In this document: positions 33,511 through 45,037 of the stretch, one piece after another | Numbering within the stretch: the stretch's first letter is position 1 | How the letters are laid out: each line of letters opens with the position of its first letter | NCBI GenBank assembly: GCA_032622095.1 | Contig: CP136068.1 | Span: forward strand, 132,935,989 to 132,999,988 | Length of the DNA: 64,000 nucleotides | Source: Siphonodentalium dalli | Lineage: Eukaryota; Mollusca; Scaphopoda; Gadilida; Siphonodentaliidae | Direction of reading: 5' to 3' | Notes under the pieces: model-generated | The model's input: only the letters and a program-made list of their open reading frames with translations | Databases searched by the model: none | What the model was told of the DNA's origin: nothing | Made by a program: the position numbers and the translations under genes

Positions 33511-34207
33511 AGCCACTTTCTTTTACGCTGCCCTCTGTACACACACTTAAATTCTCGCCTCCTGAATTATATTCCAGTTTATATTTCTATTATACTGATG
33601 AAAATAACAATTATGCACTGATTCAAATAATGTCATATCCACATCAGTTAGCAAAATTCCTTTTTGACGCCTTTTTGAAAAGAAAACAAATTGTCTTTAT
33701 AAATAACTCTTGAAATAGTAAACTCCTACTATATATATATTATATCTCACTTGACTTTCTCGCATTCTGATTGGCTGCAAACTGCTATATCATTTTACCA
33801 TAGTACCCCAGTAGGATTCCTACATGCCTACTATTCTTTTTTCTATTTATAGTAACAAACTCATTTCGTGAAATCGGGTTGCTGCCTGCATGAAGATACG
33901 GCCAATTGAAACTAATACCTTGTACAATACTTGTTGCAATATCGGTATACCATTAGAATTATTGGTGAGTTGTAATGATCTTACAAATGTCTGATCATAT
34001 CAAGTCTATGTATTTAATAGTTTGTCCGTTTAGTTGGCAAGCAGCCAGTCCTAATTTTGTAATGCCAGTGGACGTCATTTAAAATGTCCTTTTCCGTTTT
34101 AATCGAAGTTTAGCAAGTTAACTTCTAAAATTTCGCCAAAATGTCTTTGCTAATGACGTATTTATAGAAATTAAAAAAATGAACGAATCATGAAGAGAAG
34201 CTGTTAG

Positions 34208-35109
34208 ATGTAACTAATAACATAGGTATGTTCCCCTGCCATCGTCATATATGTAACTAATAACATAGGTATGTTCCCCTGCCATCATCATAGATGTAAC
34301 TAATAACATAGGTATGTTCCCCTGCCATCATCATAGATGTAACTAATAACATAGGTATGTTCCCCTGCCATCATCATATATGTAACTAATAACATAGGTA
34401 TGTTCCCCTGCCATCATCATAGATGTAACTAATAACATAGGTATGTTCCCCTGCCATCATCATAGATGTAACTAATAACATAGGTATGTTCCCCTGCCAT
34501 CATCATAGATGTAACTAATAACATAGGTATGTTCCCCTGCCATCATCATAGATGTAACTAATAACATAGGTATGTTCCCCTGCCATCATCATAGATGTAA
34601 CTAATAACATAGGTATGTTCCCCTGCCATCATCATAGATGTAACTAATAACATAGGTATGTTCCCCTGCCATCGTCATAGATGTAACTAATAACATAGGT
34701 ATGTTCCCCTGCCATCGTCATATATGTAACTAATAACATAGGTATGATCCCCTGCCATCGTCATAGATGTAACTAATAACATAGGTATGTTCCCCTGCCA
34801 TCGTCATAGATGTAACTAATAACATAGGCATGTTCCCCTGCCATCGTCATAGATGTAACTAATAACATAGGTATGTTCCCCTGCCATCGTCATAGATGTA
34901 ACTAATAACATAGGTATGTTCCCCTGCCATCGTCATAGATGTAACTAATAACATAGGTATGTTCCCCTGCCATCGTCATAGATGTAACTAATAACATAGG
35001 TATGTTCCCCTGCCATCGTCATAGATGTAACTAATAACATAGGTATGTTCCCCTGCCATCGTCATAGATGTAACTAATAACATAGGTATGTTCCCCTGCC
35101 ATCGGCATA
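34208..35109. repeat. 43-bp minisatellite, 21 copies
   Basis: Unit begins ATGTAACTAATAACATAGGT, continues ATGTTCCCCTGCCATC and ends ATCATAG or GTCATAG. Copies 2-11 are mostly the ATCATAG type and copies 12-21 the GTCATAG type, so variants are segregated in blocks. Near-identical units indicate recent expansion. There are no spacers, so it is not CRISPR. Confidence 0.95.
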
Positions 35110-35684
35110 AGATTGCCGTAAATTGTAAAATCTGCGAACCGATTTCCAAAATTCACGGTAATTAAAAATGTGACAAAATCAGACACAGTAATTGTGTGAC
35201 GATTGGCACCAATGTTCGATATAATATAATAAATAATGAATGTCTTGTCGTTGACTATGCCAAAATGCAATGTAGTTGTCCGAGAGGGAGAATAGTCAAC
35301 TCCAAGTCATTCATTATCTATATAATATATATATATATATGTAAATGACCATTCTCATGATATAATTATATTCGTTTTCCGATATACACGGATGAACGAT
35401 TAATCCCATTAATTTCCAACGCAATGCCTCTTAACATATCATTTACATAATATAAGTGGGACTTAAAGGCCCCATGTGGTCTGGTGCAATATCACTATTT
35501 GTCCATGTAATAAATGAATTTATTATATACTTGCCCATGAATTATAAGGTTTTAGCAGTGAGATATAAGTGATATCCTACTCTAGAGTGATCTCCCACTA
35601 GTGAGTGATATCAGCTTGAAATTTCTGATGTATTGAGATTCATTGGGGGTTATAGACAAGTAACTAAAGTATATAATAAACAGA
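35110..35684. other. intronic sequence, no gene seen
   Basis: Contains an AT dinucleotide run near 35320-35340. No motif-bearing open frame. Confidence 0.5.
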
Positions 35685-35837
35685 ATATCCACACGTTTTC
35701 AGTGGATATGGGTTAAATCTCATTCGTGATGACAAAACATTTGAATTTCCACACGTGGCTAAAGCCACTCGTGGAAATTCAATGCTTTGTCATCACTCAT
35801 GAGATATAAACCATATCCACTGAAAAAGTGTGGATAT
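35685..35837. mobile_element. 150-bp palindromic hairpin element
   Basis: ATATCCACACGTTTTCAGTGG ... CACACGTGGCTAAAGCCACTCGTG ... CCACTGAAAAAGTGTGGATAT: the arms pair over their whole length with few mismatches. This is the structure of a hairpin MITE. No second copy is in the window. Confidence 0.7.
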
Positions 35838-36500
35838 CCTCTATGTATTGTGGGTGCACATGTCACGTTAACAAAAGATTATCTCTCTCTTATATCTCTG
35901 TATATCTACCAACGATGGATTACCTCGATATATCACGACCGGAAGTGATCAGATTGTTTATGGTTGACTACTGTGGGTAGTTCATATATTCTCTGTGGAA
36001 AACATCATCAGATATTGATCATAGAGAACATAACACAACTGATTAACAAGAAAACCATAGTCAGAAATGGTAACGCCCTAAAAATCATGTTAGACATATA
36101 TAAAATGTATTGGTTTCAGGAATGCAGCACCTCAGGATTCCATAAGAACAACTAGTTCTTCAAATTATTACAACGTCTACTACGGCTTACCACTGAATGT
36201 TTCTCATTCGCCACACCAGAAAGCCTCTAAATGCAGACCAAAAATCTACTAATCTGATTAAATACACTCCCGATACTTCGCAATACGACCTTTAGTCTGC
36301 ATCCCAACTGAGACATATATTATCAGCAATATATATATATCTTTATTCCTCCATATAATGAAGAGCATATATATAAACATTATAAATAAATTGAGAACAC
36401 AAATATATCCTGCATGCAGGAATTTGGCTATACAATATAGAGGGTTATATAATTTGACTGACAAAGACAAATACGAACATATTTGAGGGCATATAAGTAT
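35838..36500. other. intronic sequence, no gene seen
   Basis: No motif or repeat recognised. Confidence 0.45.
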
Positions 36501-36529
36501 GCATACCCTCACGAGCACCGGCACGATCA

Positions 36530-36660
36530 CACATCCGCACACTCACATACACGCCCACCCTCACACACATACATACACATACATACACACATACATACAT
36601 ATACATACACATGTATATACTCATATATACATATATATACGAAAATATACATGAAAACAC
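36530..36660. repeat. CA/CATA microsatellite region
   Basis: Imperfect run of CACACATACATA and ATATAC units. Overlapping open frames on both strands up to 118 codons are compositional artefacts. Confidence 0.85.
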
Positions 36661-37257
36661 ATATAAATGCGCGCGAGAGCGCAAATGCACGTACACAGCC
36701 GCGCCAGAAGTTACATACTGCAACAATGAGACATCCGCGAATACATACATCCTGCAAAAATGTTACACTAAAGGTAGCTCCGTTTGGTGACGTTTTATTT
36801 ACAAAGCTCGACATCAGTGGACGTGATGGTCGCAACTGACTTTTGCGCTCTTAGATCAACAGTTTATGTTTACCCTTAACATATACCTGTTTAGAGAAAA
36901 ATAGTACACACTTATTGTTCAGAGTATCATACACATTGGCTGTTCACTAGTGAGCAGTGAGTGTCGGCTGGTGGCGAGCATCTGCAGGATGGATTTTGAT
37001 GGACAGTGTTGATATGAATGTCAGTCAGGACATCTGATTATGGATATGGTTGTTCGAAGTTGTAAAACTCACTCTCAAAAAAATTGAATTTGAATCTATT
37101 GGATTGGAGTCACTTGGCAAAACACATTCCCTGTAAATGCCTATCAAACTTCAGTCAACGAAATCAGAGTGGTTTGAACATGAGGTCAGAATTTCAAATA
37201 TTTTATTCAGTTCTTGTGTATATCATTGGTAAAATTATCCAACCGATGGGCATCGTT

Positions 37258-37350
37258 TTAAGTGTTGTGTTGTTTTGTTGTTATGTTGTTATGTTGTTTT
37301 GTTGTTTTGTTGTTATGTTGTTATGGTGTTTGTTGTTATGTTGTGTATGT
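37258..37350. repeat. TTGTT-type simple repeat
   Basis: Alternating GTTGTTATGTTGTTTTGTTG units. Noncoding. Confidence 0.8.
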
Positions 37351-37509
37351 GTTGTGTTGAGCTCGTACCCGTCCGACATGTATCGCTAACTCGCTATTTG
37401 TGCATGTACATTGTGGAAATACATGATTAATATGATGCTAATGCTGATGCTGATGAGTGAGATATTCACTAAATGTCTCCAACTAAAATTGTTTCTCTTT
37501 GATCAACAG

Positions 37510-37620
37510 AAGAAACAACACTACCGCGGATGACAAGCAAAGCAGCAGCAACAACATCAGCAACAACAACAACATCAGCAACAACAACAACAACAACAAC
37601 AACAGCAGCAACAACAACAA
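37510..37620 (+). CDS. candidate Thr-rich optional exon, copy 1 (111 nt, phase 1-1)
   Basis: Bounded by acceptor TTTGATCAACAG and donor GTATGT. In the phase dictated by exon 1 it is open and reads EETTLPRMTSKAAATTSA followed by Thr-rich sequence. Its length is divisible by three, so inclusion would insert a mucin-like, potentially O-glycosylated stalk between the signal peptide and the ligand-binding domain. Copy 2 at 39058-39120 keeps both splice sites and the frame. Against it: CAA repeats are open in several frames by chance. Confidence 0.35.
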
Positions 37621-37791
37621 GTATGTTAGTGTATACAATATTCACAATGTCCAAGTTATACCGTGGTCCATACATAAATAATCACAAAAAACGTGGTGAT
37701 AAATACATTTGATCAAGGATTATATAAATGCTTCCCGAGTTATTTCAGTGGCCATTTCATATCAGTATAAGTTATTTTATTGTAATGTTTA

Positions 37792-38128
37792 TACATGATT
37801 GTGTGCCTTATAGGATTATGGTATATTATACATGATTGTGTTCCTTATAGGATTATGGTATATTATACATGATTGTGTGCCTTATAGGATTATGGTATAT
37901 TATAAAATGAGTGTGTGCCTTATATGATTATGGTATATTATACATGATTGTGTGCCTTATAGGATTATGGTATATTATACATGATTGTGTGCCTTATAGG
38001 ATTATGGTATATTATACATGACTGTGTGCCTTATAGGATTATGGTATATTATACATGAATGTGTGCCTTATAGGATTATGGTATATTATACATGATTGTG
38101 TGCCTTATATGATTATGGTATATTATAA
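37792..38128. repeat. 37-bp minisatellite, about nine copies
   Basis: Unit TACATGATTGTGTGCCTTAT + AGGATTATGGTATATTA, with minor variants. A single copy survives in the second duplication unit near 39300-39335. Confidence 0.9.
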
Positions 38129-38385
38129 AATTGGTGACCAGGCTCTTGGAGGACATTTTGGATTGTCTCACCGAGGATCATAATGGTTCTAAGAGGATAT
38201 AATCCGCAATACCCACCACGTGCCAGGTCATCATTATTTTATTATACCGAATAACAGTATGTATCTACTTGTACGATATAACGGGTTATCATCTACAACA
38301 CTATATTGCATACTAGCTGAAGCAGGCGCCCATCGGGAGCCTTTATTCAGCATCGGAGAAGCCAGCGGTATCAGCATAACAATGT

Positions 38386-38995
38386 GTGTTAGGGGCCTGC
38401 GGTATCATCATATCAATGTGCGCTAGGGGCCTGCGGTATCATCATATCAATGTGCTAGGGGCCTGCGGTATCATCATATCAATGTGCGCTAGGGGCCTGC
38501 GGTATCAGCATATCAATGTGCGTTATGGGCATGCGGTATCATCTTATCAATGTGCGGTAGGGGCCTGCAGTATCATCATATCAATGTGCTAGGGCCCTGT
38601 GGTATCATCATATGAATGTGCGCTAGGGGCCTGTGGTATCAGCATATCAATGTGCGCTATGGGCCTGCGGTATCATCTTATCAATGTGCGCTAGGGACCT
38701 GCAGTATCATCATATCAATGTGCTAGGGCCCTGTGATATCATCATATGAATGTGCGCTATGGGCCTGCGGTATCATCATATCAATTCGCGCTATGGGCCT
38801 GCGGTATCATCATACCATTGTGCGCTAGGGGCCTGCAGTATCATCATATCAATGTGCTAGGGCCCTGCGGTATCATCATATCAATGTGTGCTAGGGGCCT
38901 GCGGTATCATCATATCAATGTGCGTTAGGGGCCTGTGGTATCATCATATCAATGTGCGCTAGGGGCCTGCGGTATCATAATATCAATGTGCGCCA
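38386..38995. repeat. 34/31-bp minisatellite, about 18 copies
   Basis: Unit GGGGCCTGCGGTATCATCAT + ATCAATGTGCGCTA. Some copies lack three bases (TGTGCTAGGG). GC-rich relative to its surroundings. One isolated unit lies at 39628-39665 in the second duplication unit. Open frames across it (38386-38928) are artefacts. Confidence 0.95.
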
Positions 38996-39009
38996 TTGCC
39001 AGCGTATGA

Positions 39010-39640
39010 ACATACCCTAAATGTCTCCAACTAAAATTGTTTCTCTTTTATCAACAGCAGAAACAACACTGCCGCCGGCGACGAGCGCAGCAGCAACAAC
39101 AATAGAAACAACAACAACAAGTATGTTAGTGTAAACAATATTCATATATATGTCCAAGATATACCAAGTAGCATACATAAATAGTCACAAAAAGCTTGTT
39201 GATATATGTACATTGGATCAAGGATTAAATAAATGCCACCCGAGTTATTTCAGTGGCCATTTCATATTAGTATTAGTATAAGTTATTTTATTGTAATGAT
39301 TATACATGATTGTGTGCTTATACGATTATGGTATATTATAAAATTGATGACTTGGCTCATGGAGGACAATGTGGATTGGTTCACCAGGAACATAATGGTT
39401 CTAAGGGGATATAATCCGCAATACTCACCTCGTGCCAGGTCATCATTATTTTATTATACCGAATAACAGTATGTAATTTACTATGTATCTAGTTGTAAGA
39501 TATAATGTTTTATCATCTACACCACTATATTGCATACCAGCTGAAGCAGGAGGAACAGGATTTGCGTGCCCGCCCGAAGGGCGGCACGAGGACGGTGTGG
39601 GCGGGGGCCTTTATTCAGCATCGGAGGGGCCTGCGGTATC
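39010..39640 (+). repeat. second unit of the roughly 1.5-kb tandem duplication
   Basis: Colinear with 37470-38395 but with only one unit of the 37-bp minisatellite. Divergence is moderate, so the duplication is not very recent. Confidence 0.85.
39058..39120 (+). CDS. candidate Thr-rich optional exon, copy 2 (63 nt, phase 1-1)
   Basis: Acceptor TTTATCAACAG and donor GTATGT as in copy 1. In exon-1 phase it reads AETTLPPATSAAATTIETTT. It is 48 nt shorter than copy 1, exactly 16 codons, so the CAA expansion in copy 1 kept the frame. Both copies end in phase 1 and can join each other or exon 2. Confidence 0.35.
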
Positions 39641-40520
39641 ATCATATCAATGTGCGTTATGGGCCTGTACCCCATGTGTGCACTTCGCGCACATTTTGAT
39701 CCAATATAGAGTCTTTGTTCATCGGTGCACACATGTTGATCGTTTATATTATGATCTTCATAAATTCATTTTCATTATAATTACCATATTGTTTGCATCG
39801 TACATAGAGCACGCGAATGTATTTTGCTGCAAAAATCCATGGCTCAAATTCACACATTTGTTGCTTATATTCTGTTGAGTATAAAATGAGATAGTTACCT
39901 TATGTATGGACATGTGGTTTACATACAATTCTACACATAATTAAAAAACATGGTCCGATTTGACAATTTGACAATGTAATTTTCAGCTTACCAGGTAAAT
40001 ACAAACAAAATATTCTTGCAACCACCACCATTTGTATGGCACAACCATCGCAGGAATCCATCAGTATACATCAATTTACGTAGAAAACCACTAACATGCA
40101 ACAATCTTGATCATGTCTTAACTACCGGTTTTGGAAAAGAACGCAAGGATGTTCTTTATCAAAACCAATTTTTGCTACCCTGACTATACTTGCTCTTTGG
40201 TCAGTTGTGATAAGACAATCAATATTCATTTTTGATTAACCCCAGCGGTTTCGAGATCGTTTTCCTTGCTGAATTGTGATTGTGTGATAAAAACCTTGTC
40301 CACTATATTCGATTCGAGCTTCGCTAAAGGTTGGTTCGAACCGCATATAGTGCATTCGGTTAATAAATTAGAGATACTCTATATATTGAACATCTGCTTG
40401 AAATGAAGATGAAGTCTCATATAGAGTTTATGATATACTTCATATGTATTGAGACACTTAGAATGTTCTACAGACACGATTACTACAGCGTCAGGAATAG
40501 AACACGCTCTGTAAAACAAG
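39641..40520. other. intronic sequence, no gene seen
   Basis: A stretch at about 40245-40365 (TTTTCCTTGCTGAATTGTGA, AGTGCATTCGGTTAATAAATT) resembles parts of 42539-42679 and 43015-43160, so it is probably another decayed repeat. Confidence 0.45.
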
Positions 40521-40643
40521 TAGCATCCAAGCCTTGAAATAGTGTGTCTGTCATTTGCAGAATGAGGTTCCCAGAGGGTGAATTTAGTGATGCTACCCGC
40601 ATTCCGCAAATGACAGACACACTATTTCAAGGCTTGCTAGCAT
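40521..40643. mobile_element. palindromic element, family Q
   Basis: TAGCATCCAAGCCTTGAAAT ... CATTTGCAGAATG on the left pairs with CATTCCGCAAATGACAGACA ... CAAGGCTTGCTAGCATC on the right. A half copy lies at 33446-33510. Confidence 0.7.
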
Positions 40644-41214
40644 CAACAAGTACATGAATAAAACTAGATTTACTTTCTTCTTCTTTCCATTATTAATAAC
40701 TCTGCAATAATATGATTTCGTAAATCAAAACCATTGTTTTGTAAACATTACTGTTACAGTCGAATTACCGAAAAAAGTTCAATTAGTCCAATAAGATACA
40801 AATGTTTAATAAAAACACCAAAATGCCAAGTATTGAAAAAAAATATTCTGAAAATCATACATAGACTAACATATTTGATCTTTCTACACGATTAGCGATA
40901 TTTCTTGATAAATCACTGTAACATAATTGTTTACTTATTAACAATAGTTTTAACAAATACAATTTCTCGTCATGGGAGGACAGTACAGTCAATAACGAAC
41001 ATACGAACAACGTTTATCTATTTCTCCATGTTCGTCTTAGTGGTGACTTTTATATTTTTTGCATATTTACCCACAGCGACTGCCTTTGGTCCCTTTAATA
41101 AAGACGATTGAAGATGCTGTTAGGCATGCATTGATCGCACATGTCATCCGATCCGAAGGTCAATGTGTATTGAAATACTTATTGGTAATAAATATGTTTA
41201 CATCAAACCAACAG

Positions 41215-41354
41215 CAAATGCAACTGACCCAGTGGCAGTTGAAATGGAGTTACGAGCCTCTCTGTTCAACGTCTCTACATACACCAACGCAGTTAAGCCA
41301 GCAGCTACGATCACAGTCAATATATCCCTGGATCTCCGAGCGCTTCACGAAGTG
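41215..41354 (+). CDS. Cys-loop receptor, exon 2 (N-terminal helix and first strand)
   Basis: Acceptor CATCAAACCAACAG, phase 1, so the junction codon is GCA. It encodes NATDPVAVEMELRASLFN, then STYTNAVKPAATITVNIS and LDLRALHEV, ending GTG|GTAAGT in phase 0. The layout matches the start of nicotinic receptor ligand-binding domains: N-terminal helix, Y-N-x-x-V-x-P, then T-x-x-V-x-x-x-L-x-L. It has three N-glycosylation sequons (NAT, NVS, NIS). The 140-nt size is similar to exon 2 of vertebrate nicotinic subunit genes. An upstream acceptor at 41077 is in phase but leads to a stop at 41109, so 41215 was preferred. A MITE begins seven bases past the exon. Confidence 0.85.
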
Positions 41355-41361
41355 GTAAGTA

Positions 41362-41540
41362 TACAGTAATGCCCTAAATAATCGACTCCTTAACCACAGC
41401 ATAATTATGGGTAACTTTTCTGGATTTAGTCACTGAGAGCTTTCCGATGTATGGCAACAAGCCATATTTCCGACTAAATCCTGAAAAGTTACCCATAATT
41501 CTGCTGTGGTTAAGGAGTCGATTATTTACGACATTACGTA
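41362..41540. mobile_element. palindromic MITE, family M, next to a splice donor
   Basis: TACAGTAATGCCC left end and ACATTACGTA right end, with the TTACCCATAATT and CCGACTAAATCCTG blocks of the 8336-8552 copy. The centre is shortened asymmetrically. The left TA is at 41362-41363, immediately after the exon-2 donor GTAAGTA. Confidence 0.85.
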
Positions 41541-42538
41541 GTTGGTCTCAGAATTGGGCTTATTCGAGGATTAGTGCTTCAACGGTACTTTTCGACGAGG
41601 AATTTGATGGTGCCGGCTGAATTTTGAAGAAAAAAAATAGGGTACCCAAATTTGGCTTCTCTCATAAAATTGGCAACATCACAGCTTCAAATGATCTATA
41701 CATGCTCTAGCCATGCTTAGTATTAGTTGGTTGATCAATTCTGTAAACATTGGTTTGCGTAATCACAAGTTTCTGTCGATTTTTCAAAAAATCAGTCGGC
41801 ACTGGATTAAAAGTTACGTTTACAGACATGGCGATATCACACATTTCCATGTATCGAATATACGCGACATTTATGGCACATAATTATATTTTAAAATGTG
41901 AAAAATTCCGTAGCCTTGTCTATATATTACTGCAAGTTGTAACAACTGCGTGGTGATAGCTAACTGACTACCGCGCGTGTTACATACCTCATGTCTCTGT
42001 TAAAGTGTTTAAAATTTACTAGACTTCCCGCTGAGTTACTAACACCTGTGTATGACGAACAGGCATGAACAGAAAGCAGTCAGTCTTTCATCACACGATA
42101 GACGAGTTTCAAAGACACCAGATAGGTAATTGATCTAGATGATCCATTATCATTTTGCTAGCGGTTTGGGAGGGGTGTGATGTAGCAAGTCGGGGCCTGC
42201 TGTGTCAAACTTCCATGTAGAAAAGGAATTCATTCACACAGACTTTAGACTCGATAATCAAGCTGTGAAATGATGCACAATACACTCTCGATCATAACAG
42301 TTAATTTAAAGTGATGGTGAACAGATGTAGAAATTTATGCAATTTGTAATATATGTTTATCACATAATTTGCCCATAAAAGCAGTTTCATAATTATCGAT
42401 AAGAGACACGTTTAATATCAGCGCGTGCGATGACGTCACATCGTTCTTCAAATGACTTGCGATCGCCGCGGTTTTTATCGTTGTTTTCGATGGATATTTC
42501 GCATTGCTTTGCGTTTATTTGATCATGTGATAAAAAGT
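41541..42538. other. intron 2, no gene seen
   Basis: No motif-bearing open frame or obvious repeat. Confidence 0.5.
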
Positions 42539-42679
42539 ATCTCACACTCGTCCTATTTTATACGTAATTTATCAACCTCGTCCACTAAATTCTATTTGAG
42601 CCTCGGTAAACCTCGGCTCAAATCGAATTTAGTGAACTCGGTTGATAAATTCCGTATAAAATAGAAACTCATGTGAGAT
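42539..42679. mobile_element. 140-bp palindromic hairpin element
   Basis: ATCTCACACTCGTCCTATTTTA ... GAGCCTCGGTAAACCTCGGCTC ... TAAAATAGAAACTCATGTGAGAT: the arms pair along most of their length. Related fragments near 40250-40365 and 43020-43155 share the ..GTGCACTCGGTTAA end. Confidence 0.7.
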
Positions 42680-43155
42680 CCTCTATGTTTGTCCCACCAA
42701 CAGGTTGTAACTAGCAATTTGACTGGCTACAACACCACGTTTAAATTACCATACCCCAGTCACCCTTGACAGCGGGGTATAAGAGAATGTGCGCGAAACA
42801 TCGGCTAATTAGAATATAATTATGATATTCAATTTGTGTTGGGTTATTTAGTGTTGACTGTGAAATAAAAATGGGTGATAAGGGTGGTTGAAAAATTTTG
42901 GCAACATGAAAAGACACATTTCAAATGGAACTATATTTTTTTTATTGAAGGTGTCTTTACTTCATCACTAGTTGTGATAAGGAAATAGATATTAATTTTT
43001 AAATCCAGGCCGTTTCGAGATAATTTTTTCCTTGCTAAAATGTGATTTTAATGGATAACAAATTCGTCGCAATTCTACAGGAAATGTATTACCCAATAAT
43101 TAATTATTTTCAAGCCTCGCTAAAGCTACGCTGGAATCGAATTTAGTGCACTCGG

Positions 43156-43556
43156 TTAACCCTTTATCCAACAGAACGGCCCTGTGCCAATGCATTCTCT
43201 TATATATGCGAGTCGACCATAGGTCGCCTCGCATATATAAGAGAATGCATTGGCTTAACACATATTAAAAATGATAACATTGTCAAAGAATGTAGAAAAA
43301 TATTATAAAAATTGTTAAAAAATGTAAGAAAATATTATAAAATTGTTAAAGAATGTAAGAAAAAATGGTAAAAAGTGTTTAAAAAAGATTTGTTTTAGGC
43401 CAATGCCTTCTCTTGTATATGCGAGGCGACCTATGGTCGACTCGCATATATAAGAGAATGCATTAGCACAGGGCATAACTGTAACCATCACAATGTGGTC
43501 AATGAACCGGTTCCAATGATATCCATATTTTTGTTTTTTGTTGGGTAAAGGGTTAA
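43156..43556. mobile_element. 400-bp TTAA-flanked element with two internal hairpins (copy 2)
   Basis: TTAACCCTTTATCCAACAGAACGGCC start and TTGTTGGGTAAAGGGTTAA end. It has the same paired 68-bp hairpins as copies 1 and 3, separated by a roughly 130-bp A/T spacer that contains an internal near-duplication (AAAATTGTTAAA.AATGTAAGAAAA). It lies in intron 2. The minus-strand open frame at 43315-43797 overlaps it and is not supported. Confidence 0.85.
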
Positions 43557-43671
43557 TAAATTTCGTGTATAATTGCGACTCATTAGATACCCTGTATATA
43601 CAAATTAAGAACATCGAAAAATAGAAGTAATTTATTCTTATTTTCATTACTAATGTGCCCACAATGACGAG

Positions 43672-44055
43672 ATTCCTCGTGTTTATAGTGACGTGGAACA
43701 CTCCTGTATGGTGATCAAATAGAAATGGACAATAATCTTGTTCAAAGTAGTAATTTTTTACAAATACTATAGGCAAATTGACAACACACACCGTCATTCT
43801 TATATATGAATTAAATACAGTGATTCTCGATGGCGGAATCGTTTTCGTTAGTTTATTGCCGATAGATGCTTCCCGAATTGAGTAGTAAATATTTAAATTG
43901 AGCGTAGATCTGACGATGTGTTCTATGGAGTGGTACGGTCAATTTGCTTCAAATTTTCGGCGATGTTAGTAGAATGTTACATTCCTCCAGTTGTCATAGC
44001 GCCTGAATACTAACATCAGTTTCGCGCACCGAACAAGAACATAATATGTCTTTAA
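43672..44055 (+). repeat. dispersed 380-bp repeat, copy 1
   Basis: Directly repeated at 60772-61145. Shared landmarks are GGACAATAATCTTGTTCAA, CATTCTTATATAT.AATTAAAT, GAGTAGTAAATATTTA and ACATTCCTCCAGTTG. Noncoding, with no terminal structure noticed. Confidence 0.85.
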
Positions 44056-44992
44056 AGTATTGTTTTTAAATTGGAACTGTTAAAGTAAGGCATGTTTACA
44101 ATGTCAGCAATACCTCTAAAATACAGATAACGCCGATTATGATCAGTTGTAGTGCGATGCGTATTTCGCCATAAACTTATTTTCATCAGCAATGCATGGT
44201 AGCGTTCAATTCGCCTTTTATTTTATCGTGGTAAGAAAAACAATAGAAAACATTAGGTTCTGGCAATCACCGCAGTGAGTAAACTGTGGACAGCCCGTGA
44301 AGCAGATATGTTTTCAGGTGATATAATCTTTATGCTGGTACGCATGCAGGGTTGGCACCAGGTTTCCCTCCTTTGGTGCCACCCCTGCTGGTATGGTATC
44401 AAGCCAATATGATGTAGAATATATCTGGATCGTTTCGAACACCTTGGGGCTGAGCATCACTACTTCACATTTGCACTAGTTATTGTTTGTTAATTGATCG
44501 TTTTTTTATAATTATCTATTCTCACTGCGAACGACTTAAGGGGGTTATAATAGGACATGTAATGACCATAACTAAGATTGGCCGGGCATGTAGAGTGCCA
44601 CCTAGGTTCATCAGGTTTAGGGCTACGCAATACATTTGGTCACGATACGATACATATCATGAAAACTAAATTAGTGTTTTCGAATAATTTACCGCCTAAT
44701 TGATTAGAACCGACATGCTATAACTGGAAATAGAGCTCATTTTAATTAAAATGCAGGTTAATAGTTAGCTAGATGAGATATATATACACATATTAGACAT
44801 GTAAACTTGAGATAAAATTGCGTATTTTTGCTCATTTACACATGCCGACCTTAAGAAGACCTGATTCTTTGTGTCACGATACATATGTTGTGATACGACA
44901 CCCCTATCGATTGAAAGTGTATCGCGACACATTGATTTGGGGATGAATGAGCATATACATCTTGCATATCTTCCATTATCGTTAATTTGCAG
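44056..44992. other. intron 2, last part
   Basis: No gene or repeat recognised. The acceptor tract before exon 3 reads ATCGTTAATTTGCAG. Confidence 0.5.
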
Positions 44993-45037
44993 GACATAGA
45001 ACAACAAGTTGTGAAGTTCCAAGCCTTCATTGGATTG
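44993..45037 (+). CDS. Cys-loop receptor, exon 3 (45 nt, loop D strand)
   Basis: Encodes DIEQQVVKFQAFIGL between acceptor TTTGCAG and donor GTGAGT, phase 0 at both ends. A 45-nt exon at exactly this place (aligning with DEKNQ..T...W) is a hallmark of nicotinic receptor genes. The Trp of loop D aligns with Phe here. It joins exon 2 (HEV) to give HEVDIEQQ. Confidence 0.8.

Larger units (their letters stand above)
37470..38395 (+). repeat. first unit of a roughly 1.5-kb tandem duplication in intron 1
   Basis: Shared with 39010-39640 in the same order: AATGTCTCCAACTAAAATTG, the Thr-rich candidate exon, GTATGTTAGTGTA, CCGAGTTATTTCAGTGGCCA, the GGAGGACA stretch, ATAACAGTATGTA and TTGCATACTAGCTGAAGCAGG. 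The first unit contains the 37-bp minisatellite and the second does not. The 34-bp minisatellite lies between the units. Confidence 0.85.

Noticed and set aside
34208-35109. CRISPR-like regular repeats
   Set aside because: Units are contiguous without spacers and the genome is animal. It is a minisatellite.
36483-36839. Open frames of 94-118 codons on both strands
   Set aside because: They come from a CA/TA-rich simple repeat. Peptides are low-complexity and no splice or family evidence exists.
37469-37712. Poly-Asn, poly-Thr and poly-Val frames as independent proteins
   Set aside because: They are three frames of one CAA repeat. Only the phase-1 frame bounded by splice sites was kept, as a tentative exon.
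41077-41214. Alternative acceptor CCACAG at 41076 for exon 2
   Set aside because: It is in the right phase, but the frame meets TGA at 41109. Acceptor 41214 gives an open, well-aligned exon.
43315-43797. 160-codon minus-strand open frame with a hydrophobic end
   Set aside because: It overlaps the TTAA element and the dispersed repeat, and the frame is not kept in the other copies of either.
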